NCBI GenBank assembly: GCA_964057225.1
Contig: OZ059900.1
Coordinates: 506,501 to 570,500 of the forward strand
Length of the DNA: 64,000 bases
Direction: 5' to 3'
Source: Auanema rhodensis
Lineage: Eukaryota > Nematoda > Chromadorea > Rhabditida > Rhabditidae
Under the pieces are notes generated by a model that saw only the letters and a list, made by a program, of their open reading frames with translations, made no database searches and was not told the DNA's origin. Below are positions 37,517-50,372 of the stretch, one piece after another. The position numbers and the translations under genes are program-made. The number at the start of each line of letters is the position of its first letter. Positions within the stretch are counted from its first letter, which is position 1.

Positions 37517-40500
37517 AGCATTACTACACTAAGTATGGTCGTTTTTATGCCTTTAACACCATATACTCACCGATTTTTGGTACAAAATCTGTAATACTCG
37601 TAAATTTTGATCATATTCGTTAAGATTTGAAAATCAAACACACAATAAACAAAATCAGTTTATTTTTATGAGTTTGCACTGATATATATTCATTTTGATC
37701 AAAAAAGGTCGAAAATAGAAAGAATTTTGGAAATGTCCGAGTTTTGAGTCCAATTTGGCTAAATCGCTCATATATATGATCAAAAGCATAGTTTTATTGT
37801 CTATGACAACAAAAGTCATTAATTAAACACTAATGATGTTTAAATCACTAAATTTCGCTCAAATAGCATTACTACACTAAGTATGGTCGTTTTTATGCCT
37901 TTAACACCATATACTCACCGATTTTTGGTACAAAATCTGTAATACTCGTAAATTTTGATCATATTCGTTAAGATTTGAGAATCAAACACACAATACACAA
38001 AATCAGTCTATTTTTATGAGTTTGCACTGATATATATTCATTTTGATCAAAAAAGGTCGAAAATAGAAAGAATTTTGGAAATGTCCGAGTTTTGAGTCGA
38101 ATTTGGCTAAATCGCTCATATATATGATCAAAAGCATAGTTTTATTGTCTATGACAACAAAAGTCATTAATTAAACACTAATGATGTTTAAATCACTAAA
38201 TTTCGCTCAAATAGCATTACTACACTAAGTATGGTCGTTTTTATGCCTTTAACACCATATACTCACCGATTTTTGGTACAAAATCTGTAATACTCGTAAA
38301 TTTTGATCATATTCGTTAAGATTTGAGAATCAAACACACAATACACAAAATCAGTCTATTTTTATGAGCTTGCACTGATATAGATTCATTTTGATCAAAA
38401 AAGGTCGAAAATAGAAAGAATTTTTGAAATTTCCGAGTTTTGAGTCCAATTTGGCTGAATCGCTCATATATATGATCAAAAGCATAGTTTTATTGTCTAT
38501 AACAACAAAAGTCATCAATTAAACGCTAGTGATGTTTTAATACTGAATTTCGCTCAAATAGCATTACTACACTAAGTATGGTCGTTTTTATGCCTTTAAC
38601 ACCATATACTCACCGATTTTTGGTACAAAATCTGTAATACTCGTAAATTTTGATCATATTCGTTAAGATTTGAAAATCAAACACACAATAAACAAAATCA
38701 GTTCATTTTTATGAGTTTGCACTGATATATATTCATTTTGATCAAAAAAGGTCGAAAATAGAAAGAATTTTTGAATTTTCCGAGTTTTGAGTCCAATTGG
38801 GCTAAATCGCTTATATATATGATCAAAAGCATAGTTTTATTGTCTATGACAACAAAAGTCATTAATTAAACACTAATGATGTTTAAATCACTAAATTTCG
38901 CTCAAATAGCATTACTACACTAAGTATGGTCGTTTTTATGCCTTTAACACCATATACTCACGGATTTTTGGTACAAAATCTGTAATACTCGTAAATTTTG
39001 ATCATATTCGTTAAGATTTGAGAATCAAACACACAATACACAAAATCAGTCTATTTTTATGAGCTTGCACTGATATATATTCATTTTGATCAAAAAAGGT
39101 CGAAAATAGAAAGAATTTTTGAAATTTCCGAGTTTTGAGTCCAATTTGGCTAAATCGCTCATATATATGATCAAAAGCATAGTTTTATTGTCTATAACAA
39201 CAAAAGTCATTAATTAAACGCTAGTGATGTTTAAATACTGATTTTCGCTCAAATAGCATTACTACACTAAGTATGGTCGTTTTTATGCCTTTAACACCAT
39301 ATACTCACCGATTTTTGGTACAAAATCTGTAATACTTGTAAATTTTGATCATATTCGTTAAGATTCAAGAATCAAACACATAATACACGAAATGAGTCTA
39401 TTTTTATGAGTTTGCACTGATATTTATTTATTTTGATCAAAAAAGGTCGAAAATAGAAAGAATTTTTGAATTTTCCGAGTTTTGAGTCCAATTGGGCTAA
39501 ATCGCTCATATATATGATCAAAAGCATAGTTTTACTGTCTATAACAACAAAAGTCATCAATTAAACGCTAGTGATAATTAAATACTGATTTTCGCTCAAA
39601 TAGCATTACTACACTAAGTATGGTCGTTTTTATGCCTTTAACACCATATACTCACCGATTTTTGGTACAAAATCTGTAATACTTGTAAATTTTGATCATA
39701 TTCGTTAAGATTCGAGAATCAAACACATAATACACGAAATAAGTCTATTTTTATGAGTTTGCACTGATATTTATTTATTTTGATCAAAAAAGGTCGAAAA
39801 TAGAAAGAATTTTTGAATTTTCCGAGTTTTGAGTCCAATTGGGCTAAATCGCTCATATATATGATCAAAAGCATAGTTTTACTGTCTATAACAACAAAAG
39901 TCATCAATTAAACGCTAGTGATATTCAAATACTGATTTTCGCTCAAGTAGCATTACTACACTAAGTATGGTCGTTTTTATGCCTTTAACACCATGTACTC
40001 ACCGATTTTTGGTACAAAATCTGTAATACTTGTAAATTTTGATCATATTCGTTAAGATTTGAGAATCAAACATACAATACACAAAATCAGTCTATTTTTA
40101 TGAGCTTGCACTGATATATATTCATTTTGATCAAAAAAGGTCGAAAATAGAAAGAATTTTTGAAATTTCCGAGTTTTGAGCCCAATTGGGCTAAATCGCT
40201 CATATATATGATCAAAAGCATAGTTTTTTTGTCTATGATAACAAAAGTCTTTGAATATACACTAATAATGTTTAAATCACTGAATTTCACTCAAATAGCA
40301 TTACTACACTAAGTATGGTCGTTTTTATGCCTCTAACACCATATACTCACCGATTTTTGGTACAAAATCTGTAATACTTGTAAATTTTGATCATATTCGT
40401 TAAGATTCGAGAATCAAACACATAATACACGAAATAAGTCTATTTTTATGAGTTTGCACTGATTATTATTCATTTTGATCAAAAAAGGTCGAAAATAGAA

Positions 40501-41339
40501 AGAATTTTTGAAATTTCCGAGTTTTGAGTCCAATTGGGCTAAATCGCTCATATATATGATCAAAAACATAGTTTTATTGTCTATAACAACAAAAGTCATC
40601 AATTAAACGCTAGTGATGTTTAAATACTGATTTTCGCTCAAATAGCATTACTACACTAAGTATGGTCGTTTTTATGCCTTTAACACCATATACTCACCGA
40701 TTTTTGGTACAAAATCTGTGATACTCGTAAATTTTGATCATATTCGGTGAGATTCGAGAATCAAACACACAATACACGAAATAAGTTTATTTTTACGAGT
40801 TTGCACTGATATTTATTCATTTTGATCAAAAAAGGTCGAAAATAGAAAGAATTTTTGAAATTTCCGAGTTTTGAGTCTAATTTGGCTAAATCGCTCATAT
40901 ATATGATCAAAAGCATAGTTTTATTGTCTATGATAACAAAAGTCTTCAAATATACACTAATAATGTTTAAATCACTGAATTTCACTCAAATAGCATTACT
41001 ACACTAAGTATGGTCGTTTTTATGCCTTTAACACCATATACTCACCGATTTTTGGTACAAAATCTGTAATACTTGTAAATTTTGATCATATTTGTTAAGA
41101 TTTGAGAATCAAACACACAATACACAAAATCAGTATATTTTTATGAGTTTGCACTGATATATATTCATTTTGATCAAAAAAGGTCGAAAATAGAAAGAAT
41201 TTTGGAAATGTCCGAGTTTTGAGTCGAATTTGGCTAAATCGCTCATATATATGATCAAAAGCATAGTTTTATTGTCTATGACAACAAAAGTCATTAATTA
41301 AACACTAATGATGTTTAAATCACTAAATTTCGCTCAAAT
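37517..41339. repeat. D-E pair and nine-monomer block 2 (C-F-T-G-G2-U-V-W-X/E)
   Basis: D and E start at 37517 and 37865. The block starts at 38213, with monomers at 38560, 38908, 39255, 39602, 39949, 40297, 40644 and 40992. Every private marker of block 1 recurs exactly 11118 bp downstream: AGTTCATTTTT, CTCACGGATT, AAGATTCAAG, CCATGTACTC, CCTCTAACACC and TTCGGTGAG. The last monomer differs from block 1: it begins as X and ends with the E-type beta tail, making it 348 bp and the block 3127 bp. Confidence 0.9.
40992..41339. repeat. Hybrid monomer X/E (duplication junction)
   Basis: The left part has X markers (ACTTGTAAA, TTTGTTAAG, CAGTATATTT with the A at 41135). The right part has E markers (TTTTATTGTCTATGAC with the T at 41272, CATTAATTAAACACTAATG). 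GAGTCGAATTTGG in between is shared by both types. The switch therefore lies at about 41136-41271. X and E are both followed by C-F-T in this array, so an unequal crossover between them would duplicate exactly the nine-monomer block seen here. Confidence 0.82.
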
Positions 41340-44300
41340 AGCATTACTACACTAAGTATGGTCGTTTTTATGCCTTTAACACCATATACTCACCGATTTT
41401 TGGTACAAAATCTGTAATACTCGTAAATTTTGATCATATTCGTTAAGATTTGAGAATCAAACACACAATACACAAAATCAGTCTATTTTTATGAGCTTGC
41501 ACTGATATAGATTCATTTTGATCAAAAAAGGTCGAAAATAGAAAGAATTTTTGAAATTTCCGAGTTTTGAGTCCAATTTGGCTGAATCGCTCATATATAT
41601 GATCAAAAGCATAGTTTTATTGTCTATAACAACAAAAGTCATCAATTAAACGCTAGTGATGTTTTAATACTGAATTTCGCTCAAATAGCATTACTACACT
41701 AAGTATGGTCGTTTTTATGCCTTTAACACCATATACTCACCGATTTTTGGTACAAAATCTGTAATACTCGTAAATTTTGATCATATTCGTTAAGATTTGA
41801 AAATCAAACACACAATAAACAAAATCAGTTCATTTTTATGAGTTTGCACTGATATATATTCATTTTGATCAAAAAAGGTCGAAAATAGAAAGAATTTTTG
41901 AATTTTCCGAGTTTTGAGTCCAATTGGGCTAAATCGCTTATATATATGATCAAAAGCATAGTTTTATTGTCTATGACAACAAAAGTCATTAATTAAACAC
42001 TAATGATGTTTAAATCACTAAATTTCGCTCAAATAGCATTACTACACTAAGTATGGTCGTTTTTATGCCTTTAACACCATATACTCACGGATTTTTGGTA
42101 CAAAATCTGTAATACTCGTAAATTTTGATCATATTCGTTAAGATTTGAGAATCAAACACACAATACACAAAATCAGTCTATTTTTATGAGCTTGCACTGA
42201 TATATATTCATTTTGATCAAAAAAGGTCGAAAATAGAAAGAATTTTTGAAATTTCCGAGTTTTGAGTCCAATTTGGCTAAATCGCTCATATATATGATCA
42301 AAAGCATAGTTTTATTGTCTATAACAACAAAAGTCATTAATTAAACGCTAGTGATGTTTAAATACTGATTTTCGCTCAAATAGCATTACTACACTAAGTA
42401 TGGTCGTTTTTATGCCTTTAACACCATATACTCACCGATTTTTGGTACAAAATCTGTAATACTTGTAAATTTTGATCATATTCGTTAAGATTCAAGAATC
42501 AAACACATAATACACGAAATGAGTCTATTTTTATGAGTTTGCACTGATATTTATTTATTTTGATCAAAAAAGGTCGAAAATAGAAAGAATTTTTGAATTT
42601 TCCGAGTTTTGAGTCCAATTGGGCTAAATCGCTCATATATATGATCAAAAGCATAGTTTTACTGTCTATAACAACAAAAGTCATCAATTAAACGCTAGTG
42701 ATAATTAAATACTGATTTTCGCTCAAATAGCATTACTACACTAAGTATGGTCGTTTTTATGCCTTTAACACCATATACTCACCGATTTTTGGTACAAAAT
42801 CTGTAATACTTGTAAATTTTGATCATATTCGTTAAGATTCGAGAATCAAACACATAATACACGAAATAAGTCTATTTTTATGAGTTTGCACTGATATTTA
42901 TTTATTTTGATCAAAAAAGGTCGAAAATAGAAAGAATTTTTGAATTTTCCGAGTTTTGAGTCCAATTGGGCTAAATCGCTCATATATATGATCAAAAGCA
43001 TAGTTTTACTGTCTATAACAACAAAAGTCATCAATTAAACGCTAGTGATATTCAAATACTGATTTTCGCTCAAGTAGCATTACTACACTAAGTATGGTCG
43101 TTTTTATGCCTTTAACACCATATACTCACCGATTTTTGGTACAAAATCTGTAATACTTGTAAATTTTGATCATATTCGTTAAGATTCGAGAATCAAACAC
43201 ATAATACACGAAATAAGTCTATTTTTATGAGTTTGCACTGATATTTATTTATTTTGATCAAAAAAGGTCGAAAATAGAAAGAATTTTTGAATTTTCCGAG
43301 TTTTGAGTCCAATTGGGCTAAATCGCTCATATATATGATCAAAAGCATAGTTTTACTGTCTATAACAACAAAAGTCATCAATTAAACGCTAGTGATATTC
43401 AAATACTGATTTTCGCTCAAGTAGCATTACTACACTAAGTATGGTCGTTTTTATGCCTTTAACACCATGTACTCACCGATTTTTGGTACAAAATCTGTAA
43501 TACTTGTAAATTTTGATCATATTCGTTAAGATTTGAGAATCAAACATACAATACACAAAATCAGTCTATTTTTATGAGCTTGCACTGATATATATTCATT
43601 TTGATCAAAAAAGGTCGAAAATAGAAAGAATTTTTGAAATTTCCGAGTTTTGAGCCCAATTGGGCTAAATCGCTCATATATATGATCAAAAGCATAGTTT
43701 TTTTGTCTATGATAACAAAAGTCTTTGAATATACACTAATAATGTTTAAATCACTGAATTTCACTCAAATAGCATTACTACACTAAGTATGGTCGTTTTT
43801 ATGCCTCTAACACCATATACTCACCGATTTTTGGTACAAAATCTGTAATACTTGTAAATTTTGATCATATTCGTTAAGATTCGAGAATCAAACACATAAT
43901 ACACGAAATAAGTCTATTTTTATGAGTTTGCACTGATTATTATTCATTTTGATCAAAAAAGGTCGAAAATAGAAAGAATTTTTGAAATTTCCGAGTTTTG
44001 AGTCCAATTGGGCTAAATCGCTCATATATATGATCAAAAACATAGTTTTATTGTCTATAACAACAAAAGTCATCAATTAAACGCTAGTGATGTTTAAATA
44101 CTGATTTTCGCTCAAATAGCATTACTACACTAAGTATGGTCGTTTTTATGCCTTTAACACCATATACTCACCGATTTTTGGTACAAAATCTGTGATACTC
44201 GTAAATTTTGATCATATTCGGTGAGATTCGAGAATCAAACACACAATACACGAAATAAGTTTATTTTTACGAGTTTGCACTGATATTTATTCATTTTGAT

Positions 44301-44812
44301 CAAAAAAGGTCGAAAATAGAAAGAATTTTTGAAATTTCCGAGTTTTGAGTCTAATTTGGCTAAATCGCTCATATATATGATCAAAAGCATAGTTTTATTG
44401 TCTATGATAACAAAAGTCTTCAAATATACACTAATAATGTTTAAATCACTGAATTTCACTCAAATAGCATTACTACACTAAGTATGGTCGTTTTTATGCC
44501 TTTAACACCATATACTCACCGATTTTTGGTACAAAATCTGTAATACTTGTAAATTTTGATCATATTTGTTAAGATTTGAGAATCAAACACACAATACACA
44601 AAATCAGTATATTTTTATGAGTTTGCACTGATATATATTCATTTTGATCAAAAAAGGTCGAAAATAGAAAGAATTTTGGAAATGTCCGAGTTTTGAGTCG
44701 AATTTGGCTAAATCGCTCATATATATGATCAAAAGCATAGTTTTACTGTCTATAACAACAAAAGTCATCAATTAAACGCTAGTGATATTTAAATACTGAT
44801 TTTCGCTCAAGT
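41340..44812. repeat. Ten-monomer block 3 (C-F-T-G-G2-G2-U-V-W-X)
   Basis: Starts: 41340, 41687, 42035, 42382, 42729, 43076, 43423, 43771, 44118, 44466. It is a direct tandem copy of block 2, 3127 bp downstream, with the same private markers plus one extra G2. The monomers at 42729 and 43076 look the same throughout, including GTGATATTCAAATAC and CAAGTAGCATT, so a single-monomer duplication occurred after the block was copied. The X monomer ends normally with TTTTACTGTCTATAAC, as in block 1. Confidence 0.9.
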
Positions 44813-47800
44813 AGCATTACTACACTAAGTATGGTCGTTTTTATGCCTTTAACACCATATACTCACCGATTTTTGGTACAAAATCTGTAATACTCGTAAA
44901 TTTTGATCATATTCGTTAAGATTTGAGAATCAAACACACAATGCACAAAATCAGTCTATTTTTATGAGCTTGCACTGATATAGATTCATTTTGATCAAAA
45001 AAGGTCGAAAATAGAAAGAATTTTTGAAATTTCCGAGTTTTGAGTCCAATTTGGCTGAATCGCTCATATATATGATCAAAAGCATAGTTTTATTGTCTAT
45101 AACAACAAAAGTCATCAATTAAACGCTAGTGATGTTTTAATACTGAATTTCGCTCAAATAGCATTACTACACTAAGTATGGTCGTTTTTATGCCTTTAAC
45201 ACCATATACTCACCGATTTTTGGTACAAAATCTGTAATACTCGTAAATTTTGATCATATTCGTTAAGATTTGAAAATCAAACACACAATAAACAAAATCA
45301 GTTTATTTTTATGAGTTTGCACTGATATATATTCATTTTGATCAAAAAAGGTCGAAAATAGAAAGAATTTTTGAAATTTCCGAGTTTTGAGTCCAATTTG
45401 GCTGAATCGCTCATATATATGATCAAAAGCATAGTTTTATTGTCTATAACAACAAAAGTCATCAATTGAACGCTAGTGATGTTTTAATACTGAATTTCGC
45501 TCAAATAGCATTACTACACTAAGTATGGTCGTTTTTATGCCTTTAACACCATATACTCACCGATTTTTGGTACAAAATCTGTAATACTCGTAAATTTTGA
45601 TCATATTCGTTAAGATTTGAGAATCAAACACACAATAAACAAAATCAGTTTATTTTTATGAGTTTGCACTGATATATATTCATTTTGATCAAAAAAGGTC
45701 GAAAATAGAAAGAATTTTGGAAATGTCCGAGTTTTGAGTCCAATTTGGCTAAATCGCTCATATATATGATCAAAAGCATAGTTTTATTGTCTATAACAAC
45801 AAAAGTCATCAATTAAACGCTAGTGATGTTCAAATACTGATTTTCGCTCAAATAGCATTACTACACTAAGTATGGTCGTTTTTATGCCTTTAACACCATA
45901 TACTCACCGATTTTTGGTACAAAATCTGTAATACTCGTAAATTTTGATCATATTCGTTAAGATTTGAGAATCATACACACAATACACAAAATCAGTCTAT
46001 TTTTATGAGCTTGCACTGATATATATTCATTTTGATCAAAAAAGGTCGAAAATAGAAAGAATTTTTGAAATTTCCGAGTTTTGAGTCCAATTTGGCTAAA
46101 TCGCTCATATATATGATCAAAAGCATAGTTTTATTGTCTATGACAACAAAAGTCATTAATTAAACACTAATGATGTTTAAATCACTAAATTTCGCTCAAA
46201 TAGCATTACTACACTAAGTATGGTCGTTTTTATGCCTTTAACACCATATACTCACCGATTTTTGGTACAAAATCTGTAATACTCGTAAATTTTGATCATA
46301 TTCGTTAAGATTTGAGAATCAAACACACAATACACAAAATCAGTCTATTTTTATGAGCTTGCACTGATATAGATTCATTTTGATCAAAAAAGGTCGAAAA
46401 TAGAAAGAATTTTTGAAATTTCCGAGTTTTGAGTCCAATTTGGCTGAATCGCTCATATATATGATCAAAAGCATAGTTTTATTGTCTATAACAACAAAAG
46501 TCATCAATTAAACGCTAGTGATGTTTTAATACTGAATTTCGCTCAAATAGCATTACTACACTAAGTATGGTCGTTTTTATGCCTTTAACACCATATACTC
46601 ACCGATTTTTGGTACAAAATCTGTAATACTCGTAAATTTTGATCATATTCGTTAAGATTTGAAAATCAAACACACAATAAACAAAATCAGTTTATTTTTA
46701 TGAGTTTGCACTGATATATATTCATTTTGATCAAAAAAGGTCGAAAATAGAAAGAATTTTGGAAATGTCCGAGTTTTGAGTCCAATTTGGCTAAATCGCT
46801 CATATATATGATCAAAAGCATAGTTTTATTGTCTATGACAACAAAAGTCATTAATTAAACACTAATGATGTTTAAATCACTAAATTTCGCTCAAATAGCA
46901 TTACTACACTAAGTATGGTCGTTTTTATGCCTTTAACACCATATACTCACCGATTTTTGGTACAAAATCTGTAATACTCGTAAATTTTGATCATATTCGT
47001 TAAGATTTGAGAATCAAACACACAATACACAAAATCAGTCTATTTTTATGAGTTTGCACTGATATATATTCATTTTGATCAAAAAAGGTCGAAAATAGAA
47101 AGAATTTTGGAAATGTCCGAGTTTTGAGTCGAATTTGGCTAAATCGCTCATATATATGATCAAAAGCATAGTTTTATTGTCTATGACAACAAAAGTCATT
47201 AATTAAACACTAATGATGTTTAAATCACTAAATTTCGCTCAAATAGCATTACTACACTAAGTATGGTCGTTTTTATGCCTTTAACACCATATACTCACCG
47301 ATTTTTGGTACAAAATCTGTAATACTCGTAAATTTTGATCATATTCGTTAAGATTTGAGAATCAAACACACAATACACAAAATCAGTCTATTTTTATGAG
47401 CTTGCACTGATATAGATTCATTTTGATCAAAAAAGGTCGAAAATAGAAAGAATTTTTGAAATTTCCGAGTTTTGAGTCCAATTTGGCTGAATCGCTCATA
47501 TATATGATCAAAAGCATAGTTTTATTGTCTATAACAACAAAAGTCATCAATTAAACGCTAGTGATGTTTTAATACTGAATTTCGCTCAAATAGCATTACT
47601 ACACTAAGTATGGTCGTTTTTATGCCTTTAACACCATATACTCACCGATTTTTGGTACAAAATCTGTAATACTCGTAAATTTTGATCATATTCGTTAAGA
47701 TTTGAAAATCAAACACACAATAAACAAAATCAGTTTATTTTTATGAGTTTGCACTGATATATATTCATTTTGATCAAAAAAGGTCGAAAATAGAAAGAAT

Positions 47801-47939
47801 TTTTGAATTTTCCGAGTTTTGAGTCCAATTGGGCTAAATCGCTTATATATATGATCAAAAGCATAGTTTTATTGTCTATGACAACAAAAGTCATTAATTA
47901 AACACTAATGATGTTTAAATCACTAAATTTCGCTGAAAT
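44813..47939. repeat. C, D/C hybrid, and another seven-monomer HOR copy (A-B-C-D-E-C-F)
   Basis: Starts: 44813 C (private ACACAATGCAC), 45160 D/C hybrid with CAATTGAACGC, 45507 A, 45854 B, 46202 C, 46549 D, 46897 E, 47245 C, 47592 F. The order and the CAATTGAACGC marker match 30221-33347 at an offset of 14592 bp (42 monomers). F ends with a private CGCTGAAATAG just before 47940. Confidence 0.88.
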
Positions 47940-50372
47940 AGCATTACTACACTAAGTATGGTCGTTTTTATGCCTTTAACACCATATACTCACCGATTTT
48001 TGGTACAAAATCTGTAATACTCGTAAATTTTGATCATATTCGTTAAGATTTGAGAATCAAACACACAATAAACAAAATCAGTTTATTTTTATGAGTTTGC
48101 ACTGATATATATTCATTTTGATCAAAAAAGGTCGAAAATAGAAAGAATTTTGGAAATGTCCGAGTTTTGAGTCCAATTTGGCTAAATCGCTCATATATAT
48201 GATCAAAAGCATAGTTTTATTGTCTATAACAACAAAAGTCATCAATTAAACGCTAGTGATGTTCAAATACTGATTTTCGCTCAAATAGCATTACTACACT
48301 AAGTATGGTCGTTTTTATGCCTTTAACACCATATACTCACCGATTTTTGGTACAAAATCTGTAATACTCGTAAATTTTGATCATATTCGTTAAGATTTGA
48401 GAATCATACACACAATACACAAAATCAGTCTATTTTTATGAGCTTGCACTGATATATATTCATTTTGATCAAAAAAGGTCGAAAATAGAAAGAATTTTTG
48501 AAATTTCCGAGTTTTGAGTCCAATTTGGCTAAATCGCTCATATATATGATCAAAAGCATAGTTTTATTGTCTATGACAACAAAAGTCATTAATTAAACAC
48601 TAATGATGTTTAAATCACTAAATTTCGCTCAAATAGCATTACTACACTAAGTATGGTCGTTTTTATGCCTTTAACACCATATACTCACCGATTTTTGGTA
48701 CAAAATCTGTAATACTCGTAAATTTTGATCATATTCGTTAAGATTTGAGAATCAAACACACAATACACAAAATCAGTCTATTTTTATGAGCTTGCACTGA
48801 TATAGATTCATTTTGATCAAAAAAGGTCGAAAATAGAAAGAATTTTTGAAATTTCCGAGTTTTGAGTCCAATTTGGCTGAATCGCTCATATATATGATCA
48901 AAAGCATAGTTTTATTGTCTATAACAACAAAAGTCATCAATTAAACGCTAGTGATGTTTAAATCACTAAATTTCGCTCAAATAGCATTACTACACTAAGT
49001 ATGGTCGTTTTTATGCCTTTAACACCATATACTTACCGATTTTTGGTACAAAATCTGTAATACTCGTAAATTTTGATCATATTCGTTAAGATTTGAGAAT
49101 CAAACACACAATACACAAAATCAGTCTATTTTTATGAGCTTGCACTGATATAGATTCATTTTGATCAAAAAAGGTCGAAAATAGAAAGAATTTTTGAAAT
49201 TTCCGAGTTTTGAGTCCAATTTGGCTGAATCGCTCATATATATGATCAAAAGCATAGTTTTATTGTCTATAACAACAAAAGTCATCAATTAAACGCTAGT
49301 GATGTTTTAATACTGAATTTCGCTCAAATAGCATTACTACACTAAGTATGGTCGTTTTTATGCCTTTAACACCATATACTCACCGATTTTTGGTACAAAA
49401 TCTGTAATACTCGTAAATTTTGATCATATTCGTTAAGATTTGAAAATCAAACACACAATAAACAAAATCAGTTTATTTTTATGAGTTTGCACTGATATAT
49501 ATTCATTTTGATCAAAAAAGGTCGAAAATAGAAAGAATTTTTGAATTTTCCGAGTTTTGAGTCCAATTGGGCTAAATCGCTTATATATATGATCAAAAGC
49601 ATAGTTTTATTGTCTATGACAACAAAAGTCATTAATTAAACGCTAGTGATGTTTAAATCACTAAATTTCGCTCAAATAGCATTACTACACTAAGTATGGT
49701 CGTTTTTATGCCTTTAACACCATATACTTACCGATTTTTGGTACAAAATCTGTAATACTCGTAAATTTTGATCATATTCGTTAAGATTTGAGAATCAAAC
49801 ACACAATACACAAAATCAGTCTATTTTTATGAGCTTGCACTGATATAGATTCATTTTGATCAAAAAAGGTCGAAAATAGAAAGAATTTTTGAAATTTCCG
49901 AGTTTTGAGTCCAATTTGGCTGAATCGCTCATATATATGATCAAAAGCATAGTTTTATTGTCTATAACAACAAAAGTCATCAATTAAACGCTAGTGATGT
50001 TTAAATCACTAAATTTCGCTCAAATAGCATTACTACACTAAGTATGGTCGTTTTTATGCCTTTAACACCATATACTTACCGATTTTTGGTACAAAATCTG
50101 TAATACTCGTAAATTTTGATCATATTCGTTAAGATTTGAGAATCAAACACACAATACACAAAATCAGTCTATTTTTATGAGCTTGCACTGATATAGATTC
50201 ATTTTGATCAAAAAAGGTCGAAAATAGAAAGAATTTTTGAAATTTCCGAGTTTTGAGTCCAATTTGGCTGAATCGCTCATATATATGATCAAAAGCATAG
50301 TTTTACTGTCTATAACAACAAAAGTCATCAATTAAACGCTAGTGATAATTAAATACTGATTTTCGCTCAAAT
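47940..50372. repeat. Irregular zone: A-B-C-C-F-C-C/G with mixed tails
   Basis: Starts: 47940 A, 48287 B, 48635 C with a beta-like end (348 bp), 48983 C, 49330 F with a mixed tail (CATTAATTAAACGCTAGTG followed by TCACTAAATT), 49678 C with a beta-like end (348 bp), 50026 C/G hybrid. Three of these (48983, 49678, 50026) share TATACTTACCG, otherwise seen only at 6604. C-body monomers are normally 347 bp with TTTTAATACTG, so the 348-bp ones are recombinants. The C/G hybrid joins TATAGATTC and GGCTGAATC to TTTTACTGTCTATAAC and GTGATAATTAAATAC. Confidence 0.82.

Noticed and set aside
48983-50372. TATACTTACCG variants as sequencing errors.
   Set aside because: The same change occurs in three nearby monomers and at 6604, in the same C-type background, which fits inheritance better than random error.
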